This document shows positions 1 through 11,900 of a DNA stretch of 64,000 bases, piece after piece. Under the pieces are notes generated by a model, which was not told the origin of the DNA, made no database searches, and was given only the letters and a program-made list of their open reading frames with translations. Within the stretch, counting starts at the first letter, position 1. Every line of letters starts with the position of its first letter. The DNA lies in the NCBI GenBank assembly GCA_026214975.1, contig JAOBSW010000212.1, forward strand, positions 141,839-205,838, in the 5' to 3' direction. Source of the stretch: Gentiana macrophylla (Eukaryota; Streptophyta; Magnoliopsida; Gentianales; Gentianaceae). Both the position numbers and the translations under genes were made by a program.

Positions 1-20
1 TCTGTTTATTGTCTTGTTAG

Positions 21-1898
21 AACTCTTCACAAAAAGTAAAGGATGTTGCGAAGTGCATGAACTTTCGTGCCACGAAGGGTGAATGCGTATTTAGCGGCCA
101 CTATACGCTATCCGAGGATAAGGTGATTCATGTTTTCCGAATAGTGATAGTACACATATTTTCCGTTCTGCATCCCTCGTTTTCAGCTTTCCTGCTAAGT
201 TGTCCTTTGGAATCGGAGCATTGGTAATTTTTGTTTTCTACTTGAGTGAAATTCATGCTACCAACAAAACTGCAGGTTGAAGCTGCTTTCTTGTATCCTG
301 GTTTGCGTCCTACAGTATGGAGAATCCGATTGGGGTATGGAATCAACTACTTACAACAATTAGTTCATTGCATATCAATTAAACTTTAATATTGTTGATT
401 AAAGTGGAGCAGCAGGTGCTATTGTTTTTGCAGACAGAATCATTAGCCTAAGTGTAGTCTATTTTTCAACATTAGTTAAAGGTTACAAGCTTGAGTTTCA
501 ACACATGGATTCAGTAGCTGACAAGTATCTCTTTATGGACATCACAAACAATTCAGGATAAATTTGTTTTGGCCTTGGATTTGTTTTTTTATTTGTTGCA
601 TTTAGAAGTCAGATTATTTCTCAATGAAAAGGCGATGTCCTTGAGAGTTTAATCTTTATCTACGAGAAGTGTTGACTAGCAAATGGATTGAATCTTCGCT
701 TTTTTTTTTTCTCTTCTTCTTTATCCTATCTGAATAGTTATACCTCTTGTGTCTAGAACTAAGTCATACATGGAGTGCGCACCACATTAGATTTTATGCA
801 TTCATACTCGCATCCACGTTCTGATTGGCACATTCAACTTTACAATTTGCCAAGTCTTGTGAATTGTCGCACTTGCTCGTGCATGTGAATCCGCTGTGTG
901 TTGCTTAGGTCTAGAGTAAAAGAAAAATAAAGGAAAAAATAGAATCATATTGAACAACATAGAAATAAAAATTTGAAAGCAGAGGATATAGAATCAGAGC
1001 TCATTGGTATTATGGCTCTTTATTTGCTGGTGTGGTAATGGCATCAGGTGCCTTTTAGCTTTGTATCATGTAAAAATTATTTGAGGTTATAAAATTTAAT
1101 GTAATCTGCATAGCAAGGTAGTTTCGGATGGAAGAAATTGGATACATTAGTGTGGGGATAACAATTTATGTTGATTTGAATCACGGGTGCAGACAGTGTT
1201 GTTTTAACTCACGGGGCTATGTGTGTGCAGATTAAGAGGAACAACAGCAGGAGCTAATAATAGAATGGATCAACTAGCACTTGTTACTAGTGGGGTTAGC
1301 GAGGATGCAGTAAACAGCTCTGAGGAAGACATTCTTGGTATAGTGGGAGGAGGGTGGCAGACGCAGACGGAGGATGAAGCACACAACTATGATGTTGAAC
1401 CAGTATCCCACAAAAGGGGTCTGACACCATTTGTATTTGTTGCATTTGAGGAGGTAATCATGTTTTTATTATTTTTCATTTCATCATCACTACCTTGTTG
1501 ATTATTGATCTTTATATATAGTAGAGAAGTACCTAGGCTACTAACTAGTATACTTGATTGTTTGCAAACCCACACTTGAGAAGAAGGGCTTTCAGTTTTT
1601 AGATGGGCTGGTAATTTGATTTAATCAGTTTCTTTAGTTGTTGATGCTGGCTGGTTTTACGACCTTCCTTCCTTCCTTCCTTCCTTGGTTGTTATTAATC
1701 ATATAATTTGTTAACTATTTTGAATTGGAGAGGAAAAAGAGAGCGTAATCATTTGGGAGTCAGTTTTGGGCTGTATAAGTTTTGTTAGGTCTGATTGATA
1801 TACTAAAAATATTCTTATGTATGTATATATATATATAGGTGGAAACATCAGTGCTGAATCTGCCAGTGGAAAGAATGGACTACTATGTACCTGGCTGA
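21..1898 (+). CDS. C-terminal exons of a conserved plant protein (possibly F-box family), 5' part outside window
   Basis: Four exons splice in frame: 21-122, 276-334, 1231-1453 and 1839-1898 (TGA at 1896-1898), each bounded by AG and GT. The joined 3' part encodes about 147 residues. It contains a Cys- and Gly-rich stretch ([18 protein letters not shown]), a [13 protein letters not shown] stretch, then [11 protein letters not shown], an acidic Glu/Asp-rich linker, and the C-terminus [20 protein letters not shown] to MDYYVPG. The pattern recalls a C-terminal region conserved in a plant F-box protein family, but the F-box itself would lie upstream of the window, so the family name is a memory-based guess. 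The exon model rests on codon-phase agreement across three introns. The gene is convergent with the ascorbate peroxidase gene, the two stop codons being about 1.06 kb apart. Intron 3 (1454-1838) holds a short TTCC microsatellite. Confidence 0.72.
1664..1685. repeat. (TTCC)n microsatellite
   Basis: About five perfect tetranucleotide units within the last intron of the upstream + strand gene. Confidence 0.85.
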
Positions 1899-2883
1899 TC
1901 CTTGGCCGGGAGACGGCCCCTTTTCTAAGCACCTGTGTGACAGAAGAATTGGATTGGCTCTTTCCTGTTGTTGTATTTCATACCCAGAAATAGAGAAATG
2001 TATTATACGCCTCTACTGATGAAATCCTCATCCTAGAGAAAAAAATAAAAATGGTGGCATTGTTTATACTGCTAGCTAGTAAAAAACAAGCGGTCAGAAC
2101 TGAAAAGCTACTCACTCTATTATTGCTGTTAAGGTGTTTTGAGCTAATAGTTTTGTAAATGAGATTGAGAGATCGATCATCTGGAAACACGAGTAAAATA
2201 GTATCATATTCTACTTCCTTGACTTGCGATTAAATTTTGTGTTAAAACAGTGTTATAATAAAAAGGTATAATGATTAATAATGAAACATTAAGGGATTCT
2301 AATGTCGTCGTCGTCGTCTTTTAAAATGTTACTTGTTCTCACTAGTAACATCTCTTTATTTACCTGTAAAAAGTACAAGTAGGTCAGGTGTGCTACTGCT
2401 ATGTAGCGTGTGCCATCCCATCCATTGTTGATCGCTGCTTACTTGGCATGTCCTGTCGCTTGTTATCATTCATTCATTTGCCCATGATCTATTCAAGATT
2501 TTATATGCGCTTGCTTTGATTCTAACCATAACGTACCCTCCGGTTACATGGCTTGCAAGATCCGACACAGTTTCCAATTCACTGACCAAGCTTATTATCA
2601 AATATCATGTGTGATATCTACACTAGTTAGAATGATATCAGATTAACATCAAATGTTTTTTTTTCTTCCTTTTCTATTACAATAATAATACAAAACAAAA
2701 GCTTGTCCGGTAAGTAAAGCATTACATATCATTGACTTGGCTTTTTGATTCTTAATAATATTTGCCCACCAGGGTGGGTTTTTTCCTCACTCTCCCTTGT
2801 CAAGCCAGCCAGCCAGCCATCACAATGATCTTTCTTTCTAAGATGATGGGAGGAAATAAAAAGGGGAATCGTGCTAAAGAGAG

Positions 2884-2927
<44 letters not shown>

Positions 2928-2962
2928 AGAGGTTCAACTTCACAGTAACATAAACCTAAAAA
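1899..2962. other. Intergenic region between two convergent genes
   Basis: This AT-rich stretch lies between the stop codon of the + strand gene and the stop codon of the - strand peroxidase gene, so it should hold both 3' UTRs. I see no ORF with coding character. It contains short simple repeats: GTC units near 2304 and CCAG units near 2801. Confidence 0.6.
2887..2922. repeat. (AG)18 microsatellite in the 3' UTR of the ascorbate peroxidase gene
   Basis: A perfect AG run begins about 40 nt beyond the peroxidase stop codon. It would be read as a CU tract in the transcript. Confidence 0.9.
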
Positions 2963-5900
2963 TTAGTTTCCAAACAAAGAGGCCAATATTGCCATAACGC
3001 CGATGCCGATAATGATATTGAGAAAATAGTTGGTAGGGAGAGGCTTATCTGGGCTTCCCCCTAGTCCCTCATATTCTGCTCTTATCTTCTTCTTCATTTC
3101 AGCTGACAGCTCTCTCTGCATACAAAAGTCAAAAAGAGGCATCCAACAACCACTCAGCAATTATTCCCCTGCTTCACATTACACTATTCTGTTTGATAAT
3201 AGCTTCATCATCTTGGTTACTGTTGTTACTAAGCTAAAGTCCCAAACCCAAATAAGAAGACATGTTTATTCTTAATCCTGCACAAACCATAAGAAAGTAT
3301 AATGCATCTTTTAGCCTGTTCCCACTCCAATATTTGCAACATCAAATGAAATGCACAAAACTGTTTGATAGCTATTCACAGAAAAAAATTATAAAAAAAA
3401 TAAAGGTTACAACCTTCCCTGTCGAATACTTGGCTGCTACAAACTTCTCTGGTTGACCCGCTGACGTACTCTCGTCTATTGAAAAACCCTGCATATATCG
3501 TTATTTCTCACTCAATACCGTCAATGTGAAGTCCATTTCTTTCTTTTTTTAATTTCAAGAAAATGATCTGAAGCAAGTACAGATCTGAAGTGCTAAAGGA
3601 GCCTTTCAAAGACTTAACTCTGATCCTATCTTGAAATATTGTGTCAGTTTAGTTTATGGACTGTTAGCCACAGAGCTACAGTTTACCAAGTAGGGTCAGT
3701 AGACCCTGAATAGATTGGGAAGCAATTTTAAAATACTAAAAAAAAAAAAAAGAGCATAGACCTGCAGAAATTGTAATCTTAGGTCTTGAGGACTCGAATT
3801 TTTTGGCTGTCTACTTACATATGGAAGTACAGCATAAAGTGGGATGGTTTGATCTAACACCAAAAATGACGGACCACTACATGATACTTGTCGTTATTAC
3901 CAAATATGTGTGCTTCAAAATAAACATATGTTGCTTATTGTAGAAATAGAGGAAGAAGAGAGAAATAGAAGATGAAACACTTTCTTATTGATAAAACTTC
4001 TTATCGGGTAAGATAAGTGTTGATAACACTTTATAGAACAGCCTCCAACGGCTATAAACATTATCCAGAAAGTCTTCTAACGGCTAATGAACAGGAAAAA
4101 CAGTTTTCTGTTCATTAGCCTTACTAAGACAGAAAAACAGCTAATCAATACATAATTAGCACTAGATTAACACTAATATTACCCAAACACACCATCTTTC
4201 AACACTCCCCCTCAAGTTTGGTTGTAGATGTTGATGCACCCAAACTTGGAGTGAAGATGGTTAAAGACTTGAGTTGAAACAGGCTTGGTCAAAACATCAG
4301 CAACTTGTTTTTGAGTCTTTACATGAACTAGGGTTATATCTCCATTGTCAACTTTTTCCCTTAGGAAATGCCTATCCACTTCAACATGTTTTGTTTTATC
4401 ATGGTGAGTAGGATTCTCAGCAATACTTAGGGCAGAAGTATTGTCACATAGGAGTTGAATAGGTCCAGAATTTTTGAACCCTAGTTCATTAAGTACCCTC
4501 TTTACCCAGATGCCTTCACAAACACCAAGTGCCAAGGCCCTTAATTCTGATTCAGCACTACTCCTTGAGACCACATGTTGCTTCTTGCTCCTCCATGTAG
4601 TGAGGTTGCCCCAAACATAGGTGCAGTACCCTGTAGTTGATCTTCCATTTGTTTTGTCCCCAGCATAATGAGCATCAGTGTAGATTTTTACCTCCCTTGA
4701 CACACCTTTCTTGAAGAGGAGACCTTGTCCAGGGTTTTTCTTTAGAAACCTTAGGATTCTTTCAACAATTTGCATGTGTCTTTCTGTAGGTTGATGCATG
4801 AATTGGCTCACCAAACCTACAGCAAAACAGATATCAGGTCTGGTATGAGATAAATAGATAAGTCTTCCTACCAGCCTTTGATATCTCCCTTTGTCCACCA
4901 AAGGGCTATCAGATTCATTCCCCAGCTTTAGGCCAGGTTCAACAGGTGTTTCAGCAGGCTTGCACCCTAGCATGCCAGTTTCTTTTAAGAGATCTAGGGT
5001 GTACTTTCTTTGGGAAATGGAGATTCCATCAGAATTTCTGGCAATCTCCATTCCAAGGAAATACTTTAGATTTCCCAAGTTCTTTATTTCAAACTCAGTA
5101 GCCAACATATCTTTCATGTTTCTGATTTCAGTATCATCATTTCCAGTTAGAATGATGTCATCAACATAAACTACTAACACAGTAGTTTTCCCTGATCTAA
5201 ACTTTGTAAACAAAGTATGATCAGAGTGGCATTGATTGAAGCCATTCCTTTTCATAAAGGTTGTAAACCTCCCAAACCAGGCCCTAGGGGACTGTTTGAG
5301 TCCATAGAGTGATTTTTGTAATTTGCAGACAGTTCCTTTCTCCCCTAGGTTTTCAAATCCAGGAGGGAGATGCATATAAACCTCCTCTTGGATTTCTCCA
5401 TATAGGAAGGCATTTTTAACATCCAGTTGGGTGAGTGGCCAATCAAGGTTAACTACAATACTCATGAGAATTCTGATTGTATTTAGCTTGGCTACAGGGG
5501 CAAAGGTCTCATGATAGTCAATCCCATAGGATTGAGTGAAACCTTTGGCCACTAGCCTAGCCTTATACCTATTTAGAGTTCCATCAGCATTGTATTTGAC
5601 AGTAAAGATCCATTTACACCCCACTGGATGTTTACCCTTTGGCAGGTGAGTGATTTTCCAAGTTTTGTTCTTAATGAGAGCATCCATTTCTTCCTTTAGT
5701 GCAGCTCTCCATTCAGGAATTTGCATAGCATGGTACACATCCTTAGGAATGTTGATTTTATCCAAGCTGGTAGTGAAACCATAAAATTCAGGTGACAACT
5801 TGTCATAGGACAAGTAGTTATACAGGGGGTGATCAGTGGTGCACTTCCTAACCCCTTTTCTTTGGGCAATAGGTCTCTCATCAAGTTCACCTTCTACTTT

Positions 5901-8900
5901 ATTGGAACCCTCAGAGTCATCAGTTTCTGAGGATCCTTCTGAATCATTATTTTCATGTGATGATCCTTGATCATTAAGATCTGTGTCGGTAATTTCAGGA
6001 TTTTGATGAATTGCCTTCCTCTTTCTGGTGTACACAATGACACTAGGTTCATTTGTGGGACCAGGAGGAGGGACACCATCATGTTCCTTTGTTTCTGATT
6101 CCTCATTAGAAGTTCCTTGATTTTCAGGAATAGATATATTTCTATCAGCCACTCTAGGAACCACTATGTTCCATGAGTTGTAATAATCATCAAACCCTTC
6201 CCCTTGAGTTAATGCACTGTAATAGGGCATATTTTCAGAGAAAGTAACATCCATAGTGGTGAACACTTTCTTAGTAGTGGGACAGTAGCATTTGTACCCT
6301 TTTTTAGTGGAGGAGTAACCCACAAAAATACATTTCACAGATCTAGGATCAAGTTTTCCTCTGTGTTGGGCATGGATATGTACAAAACAAGTACTTCCAA
6401 ACACCTTCATGGGAAGACTACCAAAAAGATGAGACTTAGGGTAGTGATCTTTAAGGACTCCAATCGGAGTTCTGAATTTTAGGACCCTTGAGGGCATCCT
6501 GTTGATCAAGTAGGTTGCTGTTAGAATTGCATCACCCCATAAATACTTTGGTACATGCATAGTGAACATAATACTTCTTGCCACATCTAACAGATGTCTA
6601 TTTTTTCTTTCTGCCACCCCATTTTGTTGGGGGGTATCAACACAAGTGCTTAAGTGAACAATGCCTTGTTCAGTTAGGAACTTAGCAAGAGACTTCTCAA
6701 AATATTCAAGATTACCATTATCGTTTTGAGATTTGAATCTTAGATTCAAACTGAGTTCTGACCATGGTATAGAAATTCTGAAATATTTCACCAACTTCAG
6801 ATTTTTCCTTTAAAAGGAAGAGCCAGGTGACTCTAATATGGTCATCTATAAAACTTACAAACCATCTTTTTCCAGATGTTGTAGTTTTCTTAGAAGGACC
6901 CCAGATGTCACTGTGTATCAAGGAAAAAGGTCTGGATGGAGAATGACCTCCACTGGGAAAAACAGACCTGGTATGTTTAGCAAGTTGGCATATTTCACAA
7001 GAAAGATCAGAAATAACTTTTCCATTAAAAATATCAGGATACAAGTTCTTCATATAAGCAAAATTAGGATGTCCTAGTCTATAATGTAATAACATAATCT
7101 GATTACAAGTGGAAACAGACTTGTTATAACTAGCTAAGCCTCTAGGAATATCATCAAAAAACTTGTCAGTGAAGTGAGTCTTGAACACAAACAGCCCAGA
7201 GTAAGCTTCAGCACTGCCAATCTCCATCTTGGAGCATAAGTCCTGAAACTTACAGCCATTAGAGTGAAACAAAACAGCACACTTTGAGTCTTTTACAAGT
7301 TTGCTTACAGATAAAAGATTGCATTGCAAGTTAGGAACATAAAGCACATTCTTAAGAGTTATTTTTTCACTAATTATAACATCTCCTGTACCAGAAACCT
7401 GGGAAGAAGTCCCATCAGCAATCTTAATAGTATGAGGGATACACACTTAGTGATTTTTATAAAAAGTTCAGGGTTTCCAGTCATATGACTGGAGGCCCCT
7501 GAATCAACAAGCCATATATTTCTAACCACATGATTATTGGTATAGGTGTTAAGACACACACCTGCATTAGCCATAGTTGCAACTCCTTGAGGAGCAGCAG
7601 TCTGAGAAGTTTGAGCAGACAGAAGCCTTTTTAGAGCCTCAATTTGCTCTTTACTGAACTCATTCTCAGACTTAGGTTCCTCAAAGGCAGCAAGTTTGGT
7701 AGAGTTTTCATAATTCTTAGGTTTCCAATTAGGAGGCTTGCCATGGAGTTTCCAGCAAGTTTCCTTTGTATGGCCTGTCTTTTTACAATGCTCACAGACA
7801 GGCCTTATGTTCTTTTGTTTCTGATTTTGAGTGGACTGTGATTGAGATGCACTCTTAGTAAACAGAGCACTGTTTTCCAGAGAAGTAGGAGTAGTATTAC
7901 TCAACATGAGCTTTCTCCTACTCTCTTCATGTTTAACCTCAGCAAAAACCTCTTTGACAGAGGGGAGGGGTTTTTTACTTAATATCCTCCCCCTCACATC
8001 ATCAAGATTGGAGTTAAGTCCCATTAGGAACTTGAAGATTCTTCTTTGATTTTTCAAAGACATATAAGTCTTTGCATCATCAGTAGACTGCCAGGAAATA
8101 TTTTCCAGACTGTCCAACTGTTGCCAAGACTTAGACAGAGAGTTGTAGAACATGGTAACACTGAGATCACCTTGTTTCATATCTTGTACCTTAGCTTCAA
8201 TCTCATAGACAGCAGAGATATTTTCATTTTTTGAATATAGCTCAAGTGACCCCATTCCATATCTCCTCAAAGCAGTGTCCATAAGAATGAAGTTCTCAGA
8301 GAGATCGGTGGTCATAGACCCGGAAGAATTGCCATGACTTGGCTGTTGTCAACCCTCCACTTCTTGTAGTTGGGTTGGCCTTTTTCTGGTGCTTTGCTTT
8401 CTCCAGTAAGGAATTCTTCCTTGTCCCTCCCAGTAATAAGGAGTCTGATGGATCTAGACCACTGGAGATAGTTATCACCATTGAGTTTATGAGTGGAAAA
8501 TGACATTATAGAGGGTTCAGTGGTCCAGGAAGAAGGATTTGTGGCTTCTTCCCTTGAGTTAACCTCTGAAGAATTCTCAGTAGCCATTTTGAAACAGAAA
8601 AAAAAAATTACAGAGTTTTGGTGTGAACAGGCTCTGATACCATGTAGAAATAGAGGAAGAAGAGAGAAATAGAAGATGAAACACTTTCTTATTGATAAAA
8701 TTTCTTATCGGGTAAGATAAGTGTTGATAACACTTTATAGAACAGCCTCCAACGGCTATAAACATTATCCAGAAAGTCTTCTAACGGCTAATGAACAGGA
8801 AAAACAGTTTTCTGTTCATTAGCCTTACTAAGACAGAAAAACAGCTAATCAATACATAATTAGCACTAGATTAACACTAATATTACACCCAAACACACCA

Positions 8901-11900
8901 TCTTTCAACACTTATCCTTCCAAGGAAAAAGAAAGCATACATAGAGATATCAAGTTGAGGGACCTCACTCGATAAACTTTCTGGCTGTGTGAGTGACCAA
9001 GATGTTTGCAAAAGTTCGTGACAAACTATTTTAGTGACAGCCTGTGGGGTAAGTTATAGTTTGCTACTTCGCTGTTTGGTAAGCAAGGGGGTCATAGAGT
9101 AAGAATTAAACATCGGAAATACTTGTTGACAAAGAGCACTTACCTCAGGAGGGTCAAATTTAGCTCCAAGGTTGCTAAGTTTAGCATGTGCTTCAGCATA
9201 ATCCTTGAAAAATGCATCTTGATCTGCAGCATACTTCTCAGCGTATACCTGTAAATATGGAGAAGTGGTATCTGCATAAGAGAAATCCACAAAGAAGTGG
9301 AATATTCCCTGAAAGTTTCCCTGCTACTCACGTACCTTAAAAGAAGGATCTTCGAAAAGAACACCATCAGTTGGCAAGACCAACAGATCTTCATCCCTTC
9401 TCTCTTTTATATCCTGCAAAGTGAATCTCACCTAAGCCAGTGGTAAATTCCAAAAGGCAGAAAATTCAACAACCCATCCAACAAGGCACCGTAAAATATG
9501 AGTTATCAAACTTCAGCCACTGCGCTGTCCAAGATTGTCCTCCTGGTGTTCCTGGGCCATCTTTCTGTCCAGCATAAAGTATTCAAAGTTAAGGATTCAG
9601 TGATCGCTGTTTGATAACTCAATATGTATCAGAAGAAAAATAGAGGAGAAGAAAAATAGGATCTCTACTGGAAAAAACAGGACATATCAAATGGATACCT
9701 AAAATCACCAATAATGAATGCCACATGAACCTATCTAAAAGGATGATAAAGCTTCACCATTTTGTTGTCCCTGTTGGTTGTAAAATATCCTATTACAACC
9801 AACTTCAACACATCAAATGATTAGCTGAGACACAAAACAAGAACAAGCTGAGAAAGATTTTAGAGGTAGACTGAATGTTTTGGAGGGTGTCAAGACGGTC
9901 ATACACAGAGCTTAGCTCCAATGTGAAAAATCATAATAAACTCAGTCAGCCAGCCAATCCCTTCGGTAGATCTATGTCGCCGCTAATCCAATACAAAACT
10001 ATAGTAAGCTTTTCTTTCCATGAAAGAAAGAAATAAAAGACCCATTGCATAAACCTCTTTAACTGTATGGTGATCAGCAAGCTGCCCCTCAGTATGCTTT
10101 TAATCTTACTATTTCCTCTTTCTCAGTTTAATACTCCGGTGTTCTATTTATGGATGCCCTTAACTTTGTCCAGTGGCTTTTCATTTCCTAGAGTATCTTC
10201 ACCTACTATGATATCGAACTGCGCCTCCTCAATAAGTTGGAAGTACAAAAGCTGACTATCAAAATGGCAAGGAGTGAGCATAACATGTATAAAATGGGAA
10301 AAAGGGCAAGCCAAACGAAAAAAAAAAAAAAATCCACAAACCGGTAACTAGAAAAGGTTGACCGAAGTATTTAGTTAACTACCTTTTCAAGATCTTCTGA
10401 AGATAAATAAAAAAAATAAAGAAAAAGCCCAACTATAGCAGCTCAGAGAGAATATTGTTAAAATGAAAAGAAAAAATAAAAGCATTAATGAAAGCTACCG
10501 TGTATTTCGTCTCCGGTTTTCCCCAACCACTACGTTCAGGTCTGGACCTACCCAATGTGTGCGCACCAGAAAGAGCAACTATTTCCTGGATATCAATATT
10601 TCAGCATACAGCAATAGATACAATATCTATCATATCAAGATGCAAGTGAGTCACAATTACCTTGTCATCAAGTCCCATTCTATAAAACACATCCCGCAGA
10701 TGACCAGCAGGAGATTGGGGGCCAGCATCTGCTTAACATGACAAGGTAAGTACTTACAGCTAACCGACTTTAGGTTGAAACAATACAGAACCAAAGTTTT
10801 TGTTTAAATTTTGGGAGTACATAGCTCCAAAATTCATCACCATTGCAAATACAGAGGTTGTTACGTAGTATTTATCAGCTTAACTCTTGGCATTCATCTT
10901 TTGGCTGATGCTTTGCCCTGATTTACCATTTTTCAACAAGAGCTATATTTTTCAACTTAGTTATAGACTGGCCCAGACTGTCTGTATGAAAACATTAATT
11001 TTCACTGAAATCTGTTGGAAATTGGAGAAATAATTAGTAGTACCTAATTATCGTTTCTGTTTTATTAGCATTTATGAGGGAGTCAACAGTTGTTATCAAT
11101 AATTTCAACTAATTGATAATAACCGTGTGCTAGAAATAAGGGAGTTTGTTTTCTGTAACATATCCTTGATTTTAGGAGTTGAAACTCCAACCCTTGTACT
11201 ATTTAAACAATGCTATGTATCTGTCAGAAGCAGATTGAATAAAAAAGAGAATTCGTTTCTTCTAACATGGTATCAGAGCCATCAAAATAAATGGCGGCAA
11301 GAGACTACAGGGCCGCATTCACCGGAGAACTATCATCAACCTCCGGTGGATCAGTCAACGATGATCAATCCAAAATCTCCGGGGGGGTTTCTAATGCCCT
11401 CACGCAGGCTAAATGACAAATTACATGGAATGGGCCCAGACAATCAACCTAATCATCGATGGCAGAGGAAAATTGGGTTTTTTAACCGGGGAGGAGGTGG
11501 CTCCACCAGCAACAAACCCGAAATTCAAGGCCTGGAAATCTGAAGATTCCATGATTAGGGCATGGTTGATCAACACCATGGAAGTGGAGACATCAAAACC
11601 TTACCTGTACCTTAAATCAGCAAAGGCAATATGGGAAGCAGTAAGAGACATGTTCTCAAATATAGAGAATGCCTCTCAAATCTACGAAGTTAAAACAAGG
11701 CTATAGGGCCTAAAACAGGGGGAGAGGTCTGTCACTTCATATTACAGTGACATTATTACCCTATGGCAAGAACTAGACATTTCCCAGGATGACTGCCCTT
11801 CAGATAGTGTGAGATTCCACAAGAGACAAGAGAATGAAAGGGTGTATTCATTCTTGGCAGGGCTGAATGCGGATTTGGATGAGGTTAGAGGCAGAATCTT

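Larger units (their letters stand above)
3939..8910 (-). mobile_element. Copia-1: near full-length Ty1/copia retrotransposon in tAPX intron 10
   Basis: A 4,972-bp element bounded by two TG...CA LTRs (3939-4204 and 8643-8910) and a perfect 5-bp target duplication, CTTAT, at 3934-3938 and 8911-8915. The primer binding site TGGTATCAGAGCC (- strand, 8630-8642) matches the initiator tRNA-Met type used by copia elements. The polypurine tract CTTGAGGGGGAG (- strand) abuts the 3' LTR at about 4205-4216. The LTRs differ by one substitution and a 2-bp indel, so the insertion is recent. It is transcribed in the same direction as tAPX. Confidence 0.97.

Noticed and set aside
3160..3456. Plus-strand ORFs around the last tAPX exons
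   Set aside because: They run antisense to exons 11 and 12 and the intron between them, with no coding signature.
4891..5169. Plus-strand ORFs overlapping Copia-1 pol
   Set aside because: Shadow frames of the - strand RT with no independent resemblance to proteins.
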